Assembly: GCA_963930775.1 (NCBI GenBank)
Contig: OZ005700.1
Location: 8,938,609-9,002,608 of the forward strand
Source of the DNA: Cliona cf. orientalis
Taxonomy: Eukaryota > Porifera > Demospongiae > Clionaida > Clionaidae
Length of the DNA: 64,000 bases
Direction of reading: 5' to 3'
Under the pieces are notes generated by a model. The model was not told the DNA's origin. It did no database searches and worked only from the letters and a program-made list of their open reading frames with translations. Shown one piece after another: positions 21,927 to 32,210 of the stretch (position 1 is its first letter; each line of letters opens with the position of its first letter). The position numbers and the translations under genes were made by a program.

Positions 21927-23262
21927 GTCTATAATATCTATGGTTATGAAGACGTGTATAGAGTGCAACACAAAACTAGAAGGTATAATTATATTGATAT
22001 AGTGATTCTATAAAGTCTAAACTGAATACAAGACAAGAAATATCAATAACAGCTAGCGCTAGCAGCAATAAAAATGACCTGTATATACACTATACTTCAA
22101 TCTGTCCAGTTGGTTCAAGCCTTCATGTTGGCAACTTGAATGGCTGTACAAGTGATCGTGGATCCAATGGACTGTCACCTACAGAGAAAAAAGCAAAAAT
22201 CACCTGTAAATATTACTACCTATTGAAGGGCCTCTACTGTCAATAATAATCATGGTGTCAACACCCCACCCCTTTATTATATTCAGTTCCTGTAGATGCC
22301 CCAGGAGGCCCAATAGTCGGAACAGTATAAGCAATATAGAAAAGAGAAAGTAATGGTGAAAGTGATTTTATTAATAACTACTAAACTTGAGCAAATCTAA
22401 GTTATTAGTCATGGCTTGATGACGTCATCCAGTTGAAATCTGAATATCAAAAGTACACACGGAGGGTTTAATGTACGTGCGGGCGGGGACGAGAAACAGA
22501 AGATTAACTTTGCATGGCCTTAACATTATGACACAAAGCGTTGTAAGTCAATACCATGCTGGGCTGCATTTGTGTGTGTGGTGGTGGGGGGGGGGGTAAT
22601 CTTGCGGAGCCAGACCCTTACGCAGGGGGAGAGGGTCTGGTGACTTGCTATACTCAGAGTTGTGCTACTGAAATACAATGCGCGGCACATGCTTGCCTGC
22701 CATTATTTTAATGGGCGTATGATGACAACGCATGATTATTGCAAATATGTAATGCAGAAAAACTGAAGTCATCAAACCACCACCCCTCCCCCCATGTACA
22801 TGTAAGGATCTGGCTCCACAAGACAAGGGTGGTGATGGGGGGGGGGAGCAATTGAGGTTTGTAGTGTGGCTTATGCTCCTTGCGGTACACAGAAAAAGCC
22901 ATTTCAACCCCGAAATCCTAAACGCAGCCCTGCGATGTGTTGCATTATGTGCACCTCGTTGCAATACACTGTGACAATAGACTTGGATAATATTTTCGTA
23001 CTTCTTTTGTGTGGATAAGAAATTTTCGCTGGATAAAACTTTCACCAAGCCCCGCTACCTTTACATGAATATTAATTTTGGTGGAATAAATTTTTGCCAA
23101 GAGTATTATACACTCTAGTTTTTGCCAATACAGAAAAATGACAGGGTTGTGTAGGATCACCAAACATCGCAAAAATGATCAGCTAACGCACAGAAATATT
23201 AGGAATTAGACTATCCCAGTGGACAAGGCTAATGAGAACTACTATCATCTATATCTAAGGCA
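21927..23262. other. Non-coding stretch with G-rich tracts
   Basis: No supported gene. G runs near 22,576-22,596 and 22,838-22,847 flank a GAGCCAGACCCTTACGC / GAGGGTCTGGTGACTTGC segment (about 22,600-22,650) that resembles the TAGTCTCGCAAGCCAGACCC element ends. Confidence 0.3.
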
Positions 23263-23572
23263 CTCTTTCTAGCCTGTTGCTATGTGATTGCTAAGGTATA
23301 CAAGGTACTGTATATGTGATACAGTCCCTCCTTGTAGGGCTCATGTCCATATGTTCACTATTATACAGTTCCTGAGGGCCAGGGCAAACATTCATACAGT
23401 TCTTGGGGGCTAAAAACATGTTTATTGTATCCATGGAAACAATGGACTAGAAAATAATTATTGACCAATCCCTCGCTTTGTATGCAGTATAGAAGCACTC
23501 ATCCCTCGGACTTTGCCCTCGGGATTTGTGCTTCTATACTGCATACAAACCTTGGAAGTTGGTCAATAACTA
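23263..23572 (-). repeat. Dispersed repeat, copy 2 (inverse of 1,221-1,531)
   Basis: Near-complete reverse complement of 1,221-1,531, including the TTTGTATGCAGTATAGAAGC hairpin arms and the TACAGTTCCTGAGGGCC unit. A TAGTCTCGTGCCCAGCCCCC end of another element starts 18 bases further right, at 23,590. Confidence 0.65.
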
Positions 23573-23597
23573 GTACATATAGTCCCAACTAGTCTCG

Positions 23598-24564
23598 TGC
23601 CCAGCCCCCTTTCACGCACGCGGAGAGAAGGGGTCTGGCCAAACGTGTATAGGGCCCGTGTCACCGAGGAATGTATGATGTCACGTATTTATGGTGTCCG
23701 TGAATAAGAAATGCAAATAAATTAACATTCCTTTGGATAGAAGACTCTATGGTGAAAATGTACAGAGGTTGCCTTTGCTGCTCGTTTGCTAAGAAGGCAA
23801 GCATCCGTTTTCTCAAGGTTTCATACATGACTAACCCCAGTGTGCTTCAATGTATCACTTAGTTGGCTGGCGCCCATACACAACAATTGAGCAATAGCAC
23901 CATTTAGTGCTCACTAGTACAAGTTACATAGACACTTGTCCTCCACCCATGGCTACTGTTACAGTTTCACATGTATGTTCAATGGGTCTAGAGCACAAAT
24001 ATATACAGGCTTGAGTACAGCAATGCTTTATAAACTATTGTAGCAACAAAAACTTACTGTTTATGATTCCAGAAATCCCAAGTGACACGTCTGGTACTCC
24101 AGCATCACTACAAATATTTACTATAGGTCTATATTATATCAAATTTATCCTTTGTTTACCGTATTAAAGTACTGTTCATCTAGAATCACACCATGGGAAA
24201 CCTGCAAGTTCATTCAGCCATTATGGTGTGCATTATTTAGAGACTTACTGCTCACCTCCATTTTTGTGCTTGAGCCTTCAAAGATGCAGTTTGCAGCTAG
24301 CTGAGTGTGAGGAGAGAATGCATATACACTCAGCCACTCTGTCCTAGCGTGCAAATATCATGCATGGAAGCCTCACCTCCGAATGCATCCCTAGTCAAAA
24401 GAATTTGTCCGATTCTGTCTTCATTGGCCCATAGATATATAGTTGGCCTGGTACACTTCCGTATACGGATCCTTACGGGGCCGTATAATTACACGGCCGT
24501 GTACGGACATGTGGATGAGGACCGACGTACCATATATCTCATTCACGCAGTTCATACCCGTTTA
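23598..24564. other. Non-coding stretch
   Basis: No supported gene or clear repeat beyond the TAGTCTCG element end at 23,590-23,650. Confidence 0.3.
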
Positions 24565-24647
24565 TGTGGGGCTCGCTCAGGCTCGCCCCAATAAAGACTA
24601 GAGAAGATGTTTCAACATCAATGGGGCGAGCCTCCGCGAACCCCACA
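24565..24647. mobile_element. 83-bp palindromic miniature element
   Basis: TGTGGGGCTCGCTCAGGCTC at the left and GAGCCTCCGCGAACCCCACA at the right are inverted repeats, each followed inward by GCCCCAAT / ATTGGGGC-type sequence. Left-end copies occur at 25,357-25,384 and, diverged, at 18,591-18,605. Confidence 0.6.
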
Positions 24648-24789
24648 CAAGTGTTATGGTATAATAAAAGTGGAATTTTCAATATGCTAGTTCCATGTTT
24701 AGATAATATTTCACAGCTGTTTGTTCTATACAAATTTGTTGAATTCATATGATTGTGCATATGTTCCTATAGTGAGTGGATTTAGTGTG

Positions 24790-25130
24790 ATGATGAAGAA
24801 TTGTAAATTAATTTTGTTCTCTCGCCAATCTCTCCCTTTGATTCGCCTTCGTTCTGTCACAGTCTGGCATCATGCTCGTCCTGAGACTCTCTCGCCAATC
24901 TTTCCCTTTGGTTATTACTTAATCTAATCAATCTGACCCCTCGCTGTTCTTCAGTTTCTGATGAAAAACTTTCGCTCTGCCTAGAGCACTTTCTCTGAAG
25001 TCTTGTCTGTCTCTGTTCTTGTGTTTCTGCAGCTCTCCTTTCCTGGTCTCTCTTTCTACGTTTTCTTAACCTTTCTTCTTTTCGGCTGCAGTTTCAGCTG
25101 CTTGATGAGCTCGCTCCCTTTCTCTTCTAT
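24790..25130 (-). other. Possible degraded basic-repeat coding remnant
   Basis: Read on the minus strand, fragments such as RERLARESQDEHDARL-like and RRKRETRKGELQ-like peptides appear in shifting frames. Arg/Glu-rich repeats of this style occur at the N-termini of some transposon proteins of marine invertebrates. Stops are frequent, so this is at best a remnant. Confidence 0.2.
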
Positions 25131-25561
25131 GTTGGAGTTTTTTTTTCTCTCGCAGCTGTAGACTCCATATTGATGAACGTTGAGTGCAACTTGTATACGT
25201 AAGTTGTGTCAGTACGCATGCGCATTAATTGAAAAATATTGAATGTACATCGTTCAAATAGAAGATATATATATACGGTACGGAAGAACGTACGGCAGAT
25301 ATATATACACATACATATAATATTACATAAACGGAAAATCTCGATTGGTATCACCTGTGTGGGGCTCGCTTCGGCTCGCCCCAATTATTGCTGCTGAGAA
25401 AGTCACGTACTACGTCAACACAAGTAGCAGCTCAGCGCGCATGCGCATGAATCGCTGGCCGTATGGCGCGATGCGCGTACAGCGCAGCACTGAGCGTCGC
25501 CTTACTGCGCATGTTCAGTTGCTAAGCGTTGCATTCTCGTTGAGTTCGTCGAGAAGTTGAG

Positions 25562-28500
25562 ATGATGGCGCTCTTCTCCGTCCTTCTTCTTGTTGTATCC
25601 GTCCAAGGTAGGATTTTTGGAAGCTCTATGTTGGCGAAAAAGCTTATTCTAATATTTTTCTCTCTATCTGTAAAATTTAGTGGCAATCTGTAAGCCATAC
25701 GATTTGGCCGTGACTGATGTTGGATCGAACTCCGCGATTATTCATTGGAAGACAACTGAACTGTCAACAACGATCGAAAACTTTCGGGTAAATAATACTA
25801 GTGCACTAATTTTCAATACTTAAGCGACACTGTCTACTAAAAAAATCTACTTCTTTTTCCAGATTCTTTGCAATGGAACTCGCCACTATGTATCAATGGA
25901 TGGCGAACATTTGTTGGATACTGATAATAAACTACAATATGCTCCCTCGGGAACGAAAAAAGCTCCTGTTGGAGCCTTGAAGGAAAACTTCAATTACTCT
26001 TGTACCGTTCAAGAAGAAATTTCTTCTCAAGTGCCAATTCTTCACGGTGAATTCAGTGACCCTTGTAATTTTTCAACGGACTATGGAGGTAATTTTTGTG
26101 CTCATCACATCTGATACTATCTTTAATAATAATATTGTTGTTTTTTCAGATCCTGAACAACCGAAGACACCTGAAGTTCAGATCTCACGAAGGAGACAAT
26201 CAATAAGGATCAAGCTCTTTCCTACTTCAACTCGATTTGGACCAATAAGGTAGCTATGGTACCTGATCACTTGCCAGCATAGCACTTGTCATTATTTTTA
26301 TTACTGTTTTTCAGTGGATACCAGGTTCAGTTTCACCTGGTAGAGAGTAAAACCCTTGACGGGCTGGCCTTGATTGATGACGATGCTTATGATCCATATT
26401 TACCATCCTCTTTGCTTGTTTCAAAGAACGAGGCCCAGCTCTCTACTGAACCCAAGTCCTTCTGGCTTGATTTTGAAAATGGAACACTACCAGTCAATAT
26501 AGTGATTGGTCAAAAGTTACTCCAGGGAGCTCTAAAGGATGATGTAGAGTACACTGTAGCCACTGTGCCTTATACAGTGATTATGGTAAGTTTCCACATA
26601 AAAATATTCATGTGCAAAGACACAAAAATTTAATAATTTTTTTTTTCTCCTGAGTGCAGAAGGAGAATGAAAGTGTCTTGTTATTTACTCCCAGCAATCT
26701 ATCTACCATATTCAAAACTTGTGAGTCCACCACATTCCTCACCAATTGAAGCTCAGACTCCTTTAGTGATTTTTGTATCATTGTGCAGGGAATGCTTCCT
26801 TGACCCCGGCTCTCTTGGATACGAATGATCCAGCTGAGTTAGCTCTGGTTGCTGCACTCGGTGTTGGCCTGCCCTTGTTGCTACTAGGGTACCTGGCCTG
26901 CTTTGCTGTAGCTCTGTATTGCTTCCTTAGGAGAAGGAGAGAGAAGAGGATGAGAAAGGAATACTCCAGAAGGTACCTCCTTTAATCTGATTATCTCACT
27001 AAACCCCTATTATTATTATCACTATCACCCAAATATCTTATCTGCTGTAAAATTTTATCTCAGAACCTTTTTTTTCACTCTTCCCCCTTACGCTGTTGTA
27101 TATGCTCAGATTGGTTTTTATCTTTATTGTCTCATCATTTTTATTAGAAAGACCACATTATTACGTAATTGTTAGTTCCATGCTCTATTATTTTACTCTG
27201 ATCTATTAATTGATATTGAAATCTGAACTGACTACATAGTATTACACAAGTCCAATAAAAAATGCTAGTATGATACTATGTTTGCAGTGAAATCTGTAGT
27301 GTAGCTATCTTATTATTTGGACACGGCATAACAGCCATGAGGTGTGATTATCACATCAGGATTAGCTTATACAGCCACAATAAAATCTACATGAGAGTAT
27401 GGTTATTAAATTTTACTCCTCTTTCCTCTAGGGACGTTATCCAAGCGCTGGCACTGAGAAGAGCCCAGCAGATGGGCATAGAGCTACCTTGGTACAATCA
27501 CAGGACCACTGATGAGAATCAGGGAGACTTGCCATGGCTGGACCCTTTCTCCCCAGCCAATGCTCAGCCAGAAGACAACGCTGTTCAGTCTGCTGCTGAT
27601 TGCGATAATCATAGCATTATTGATTTATTAGCAGAAAAAGATTGCAATTTGGGTGAGAGTAAGCCACCACCTGAAGAGGCTTCTTTGGAGGTGGAGGAAT
27701 CATTTTACAGCTTGAAATCAAAGAATGTTGAGGAGCAGACTGCTTCAGTGATTCAAGTCGAGGCATCAAGTGATCCATATTCTTTCAATATCAGAGATCA
27801 CAGAATCAGTGCCAGCTACAGCTCGTCTGACTGTAGTTATCCTTTAGAGCCCGATGATGAATACCCGAGTCTACAGCAAATTGAAACGACAGTTCAAAGG
27901 CTACCCAGGTTCAGTGATCGCCAGCTGAGTCCAGTTGTGTCCACAGAGCGTATTCTCATGGAGCTTGATGAAGTGGAACTCCCGCACACCAGATATGGTG
28001 ATCAGGAGCTACCTGATGCTGCTATTGATAATCACACAGTTGTATCGAACCCTTCAAATGATTACTATAGTGCTCTATCAGGGATGAACAGAAATGATAG
28101 TGGCAACCACCTGAGCCCTGCCAGTTCAGTACTATCCACAGAAGATGACTTAAGGATCATCATGGAACCAGAGGAGCCTCCCAGTGATACTAATAGCATG
28201 CTGAAAGCAAGCGAGTCTATTTTGTCCGGCCATCACAATGAGAGGAATGACTTCACCACTAGCATATACATAGGTGCTTCTCAAAAGCCGAATAGTGACA
28301 ATCATAATGGTAATTTTGATCAACACTACTTGACTATCGGAAGTGAACAACAGGGAGTGGCATCGAGTGATCCGTATTCAGAAAATGAAACTCATATTTT
28401 CCTGGAGTTTAATGAAGTGGAACTCCCACACAGCAGACATGGTGATCAGGAGCTACCTACCATTGGTGCTATGTCATACAATACAGTGGTAGCAGACCCT

Positions 28501-31500
28501 TCGACTGACTACTATAGTACAATGAGCAGTCGTCATAATAGTGGCCACCACATGAACCCTGAACTCCCATACAGCAGATATTATGGTGATCAGGAGCTAC
28601 CTGATGCTTCCGTTGATGCTACTTCACATCATACAGTGGTAGCAGATCCTTCGACTGACTACTATAGTACAATGAGCAGTCGTCATAATAGTGGCCACCA
28701 CATGAGCCCTGAACTCCCATACAGCAGACATTATTGTGATCAGGAGCTACCTGATGCTGCTATTGATAATCACACAGTTGTATCGAACCCTTCGACTGAC
28801 TACTGTAGTGCTATATCGGAGATGAGCAGTCATGATAGTGGCAACCACCTGAGCCCTGCCAGTTCAGTACTATCCACAAAAGATGACTTAAGGATCATCA
28901 TGGAACCAGAGGAGCCTCCCAGTGATACTAATAGCATGCTGAAGGCAAGCGGGTCTACATATTTGTCCGGCCATCACAATCAGAGGAATGACTTCACCAC
29001 TAGCGTATACATAGGTGCTTCTCAAAAGCCGAATAGTGACAATCATAATGGTAATTTTGATCAACACTACTTGACTATCAGAAGTGAACAACAGGGAGTG
29101 GCATCGAGTGATCCATATTCAGAAAATGAAACTCATATTTTCATGGAGCTTAATGAAGTGGAACTCCCACACAGCAGACATTATGGTGATCAGGAGTTAC
29201 CTGATGCTTCCGTTGATGCTACTTCACATCATACAGTTGAACCAGACCCGTCGACTGACTACTATAGTACAATGAGCAGTCGTCATAATAGTGGCCACCA
29301 CATGAACCCTGAACTCCCATACAGCAGACATTATGGTGATCAGGAACTACCTGATGCTTCCATTGATGCTACTTCACATCATACAGTGGTAGCAGATCCT
29401 TCGACTGACTACTATAGTACAATGAGCAGTCGTCATAATAGTGGCCACCACATGAGCCCTGAACTCCCATACAGCAGATATTATGGTGATCAGGAGCTAC
29501 CTGATGCTTCCGTTGATGCTACTTCACATCATACAGTGGTAGCAGATCCTTCGACTGACTACTATAGTACAATGAGCAGTCGTCATAATAGTGGCCACCA
29601 CATGAGCCCTGAACTCCCATACAGCAGATATTATGGTGATCAGGAGCTACCTGATGCTTCCGTTGATGCTACTTCACATCATACAGTGGTAGCAGATCCT
29701 TCGACTGACTACTATAGCACAATGAGCAATCGTCATAATAGTGGCCACCACATGAACCCTGAACTCCCATACAGCAGACATTATTGTGATCAGGAGCTAC
29801 CTGATGCTGCTATTGATAATCGCACAGTTGTATCGAACCCTTCGACTGACTACTGTAGTGCTATATCGGAGATGAGCAGTCATGATAGTGGCAACCACCT
29901 GAGCCCTGCCAGTTCAGTACTATCCACAGAAGATGACTTAAGGATCATCATGGAACAGGAGGAGCCTCCCAGTGATACTAATAGCATGCTGAAAGCAAGC
30001 GGGTCTATTTTGTCCGGCCATCACAATCAGAGGAATGACTTCACCACTAGCGTATACATAGGTGCTTCTCAAAAGCCGAATAGTGACAATCATAATGGTA
30101 ATTTTGATCAACACTACTTGACTATTGGAAGTGAACAACAGGGAGTGGCATCGAGTGATCCATATTCTTTCAACATTGGAGATTACAGAATCAGTGCTAG
30201 CTACAGCTCGTCTGACTGTAGTTATCCTTTAGAGCCCGATGATGAATACCCGAGTCTACAGCAAGTTGAAACAACAGTTCAAAGGCTACCCAGGTTCAGT
30301 GATCATCAGCTGAGTCCAGTTGTGTCCACAGAGCGTATTCTCATGGAGCTTGATGAAGTGGAACTCCCGCACACCAGATATGGTGATCAGGAGCTACCTG
30401 ATGCTGCTATTGATAATCACACAGTTGTATCGAACCCTTCGACTGACTACTGTAGTGCTATATCGGAGATGAGCAGTCATGATAGTGGCAACCACCTGAG
30501 CCCTGCCAGTTCAGTACTATCCGCAAAAGATGACTTAAGGATCATCATGGAACCAGAGGAGCCTCCCAGTGATACTAATAGCATGCTGAAGGCAAGTGGG
30601 TCTACATATTTGTCCAGCCATCACAATCAGAGGAATGACTTCACCACTAGCGTATACATAGGTGCTTCTCAAAAGCCGAATAGTGACAATCATAATGGTA
30701 ATTTTGATCAACACTACTTGACTATTGGAAGTGAACAACAGGGAGTGGCATCGAGTGATCCATATTCTTTCAACATTGGAGATTACAGAATCAGTGCTAG
30801 CTACAGCTCGTCTGACTGTAGTTATCCTTTAGAGCCCGATGATGAATACCCGAGTCTACAGCAAGTTGAAACAACAGTTCAAAGGCTACCCAGGTTCAGT
30901 GATCATCAGCTGAGTCCAGTTGTGTCCACAGAGCGTATTCTCATGGAGCTTGATGAAGTGGAACTCCCGCACACCAGATATGGTGATCAGGAGCTACCTG
31001 ATGCTGCTATTGATAATCACACAGTTGTATCGAACCCTTCGACTGACTACTGTAGTGCTATATCGGAGATGAGCAGTCATGATAGTGGCAACCACCTGAG
31101 CCCTGCCAGTTCAGTACTATCCGCAAAAGATGACTTAAGGATCATCATGGAACCAGAGGAGCCTCCCAGTGATACTAATAGCATGCTGAAGGCAAGTGGG
31201 TCTACATATTTGTCCAGCCATCACAATCAGAGGAATGACTTCACCACTAGCGTATACATAGGTGCTTCTCAAAAGCCGAATAGTGACAATCATAATGGTA
31301 ATTTTGATCAACACTACTTGACTATCGGAAGTGAACAACAGGGAGTGGCATCGAGTGATCCATATTCAGAAAATGAAACTCATATTTTCATGGAGCTTAA
31401 TGAAGTGGAACTCCCACACAGCAGACATTATGGTGATCAGGAGCTACCTGATGCTTCCGTTGATGCTACTTCACATCATACAGTTGAACCAGACCCGTCG

Positions 31501-32016
31501 ACTGACTACTATAGTACAATGAGCAGTCGTCATAATAGTGGCCACCACATGAACCCTGAACTCCCATACAGCAGACATTATGGTGATCAGGAACTACCTG
31601 ATGCTTCCGTTGATGCTACTTCACATCATACAGTTGTATCAGACCCGTCGACTGACTACTATAGTGCTGTATCAGAGACGAGTAGTCATGATAGTGGCAA
31701 CCACCTGAGCCCTATCGGTTCAGTACTCTCCAGTGAAGATGATGTAAGGATCATTATGGAATCAGAGGAGTCTCCTGATGATAATAATAGCATGCTAAAA
31801 ATGAGCAGCTCTACGTCATTATTCATCCCAAGGGGTTTGTCGAATGGACCTTTGAAGAGTAGCAGCTCCCTGAACAGCCACCAGAGGAACGACTCCACCA
31901 CTACATTTCACAGCATACTCCTTGTGCAGCTCAGTGGGTCTAGTGACAGTGAAGAGGACAAGCACCAGAGATCTAATGATCCTCAACTTCCTTCACCCAT
32001 CTATGAACCCTATTAA
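25562..32016 (+). CDS. Type I membrane protein: FN3-like ectodomain, one TM, giant repetitive intracellular tail
   Basis: Eight exons (25,562-25,607; 25,681-25,787; 25,863-26,088; 26,150-26,249; 26,315-26,585; 26,660-26,720; 26,789-26,972; 27,432-32,016), all with GT-AG borders and compatible phases, total 5,580 nt or 1,859 residues. Residues 1-17 form a signal peptide (MMALFSVLLLVVSVQ). Residues about 18-265 look like two FN3-like folds (SNSAIIHWKTTE; SGYQVQFHL) with several N-glycosylation sites (NGT, NYS, NFS, NES, NLS, NAS). Residues 288-317 span the membrane, followed by RRRREKRMRKEYSRR as stop-transfer. The tail (about 318-1,859) has 200-residue and 50-residue repeats rich in Ser, Asp, His and Tyr, with no known enzymatic domain. 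The single last exon encodes the whole tail. Two broken paralogues lie at 1,815-11,160. A surface receptor or adhesion role is inference from architecture. Confidence 0.8.
28561..29900 (+). repeat. 150-bp (50-residue) tandem repeats in the receptor tail
   Basis: Unit starts (GAACTCCCATACAGCAG) fall at 28,561, 28,711, 29,161, 29,311, 29,461, 29,611 and 29,761, exactly 150 bp apart within each run, so the frame is preserved. Each unit encodes PELPYSR-YGDQELPDAS...TDYYSTMSSRHNSGHHM. Two more lie at about 31,408 and 31,558. Confidence 0.9.
30022..31325 (+). repeat. 600-bp tandem duplication in the receptor tail
   Basis: 30,121-30,720 and 30,721-31,320 are identical base for base on line-by-line reading, and identity runs back to about 30,022. 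A diverged first copy starts near 27,760. The unit encodes 200 residues and keeps the frame. Confidence 0.9.
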
Positions 32017-32210
32017 TAATAATGTACTCACCATGCATAAAATTTATTTTTTTTTGTGATTAATTGCTGTAATTTTTTTGTGCACCATTAAATTAATTTT
32101 GTTTCCCCTGCATAATCTTTTGAACAAAAAATTATTCTTGACATTATGGTGATGGTGGGTGACACATCCTTACACAAAAAATGATATAGTAGAATAATGT
32201 TGATTATCGA
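32017..32210. other. Intergenic between two convergent genes
   Basis: AT-rich, no gene. Contains ATTAAA/AATAAT-type stretches that could serve 3' end formation for both neighbours. Confidence 0.3.

Noticed and set aside
27337-27431. An upstream in-frame ATG giving the tail exon its own N-terminus
   Set aside because: A clean acceptor (CTTTCCTCTAG) at 27,431 joins the membrane exon in phase; the extra residues are intron translation.
28150-31338. Series of nearly identical minus-strand frames of 66-67 codons (MFTS-SQVVLIKITIMIV...)
   Set aside because: They are the antisense shadow of the repeated tail-coding exon; their similarity only reflects the tandem repeats.
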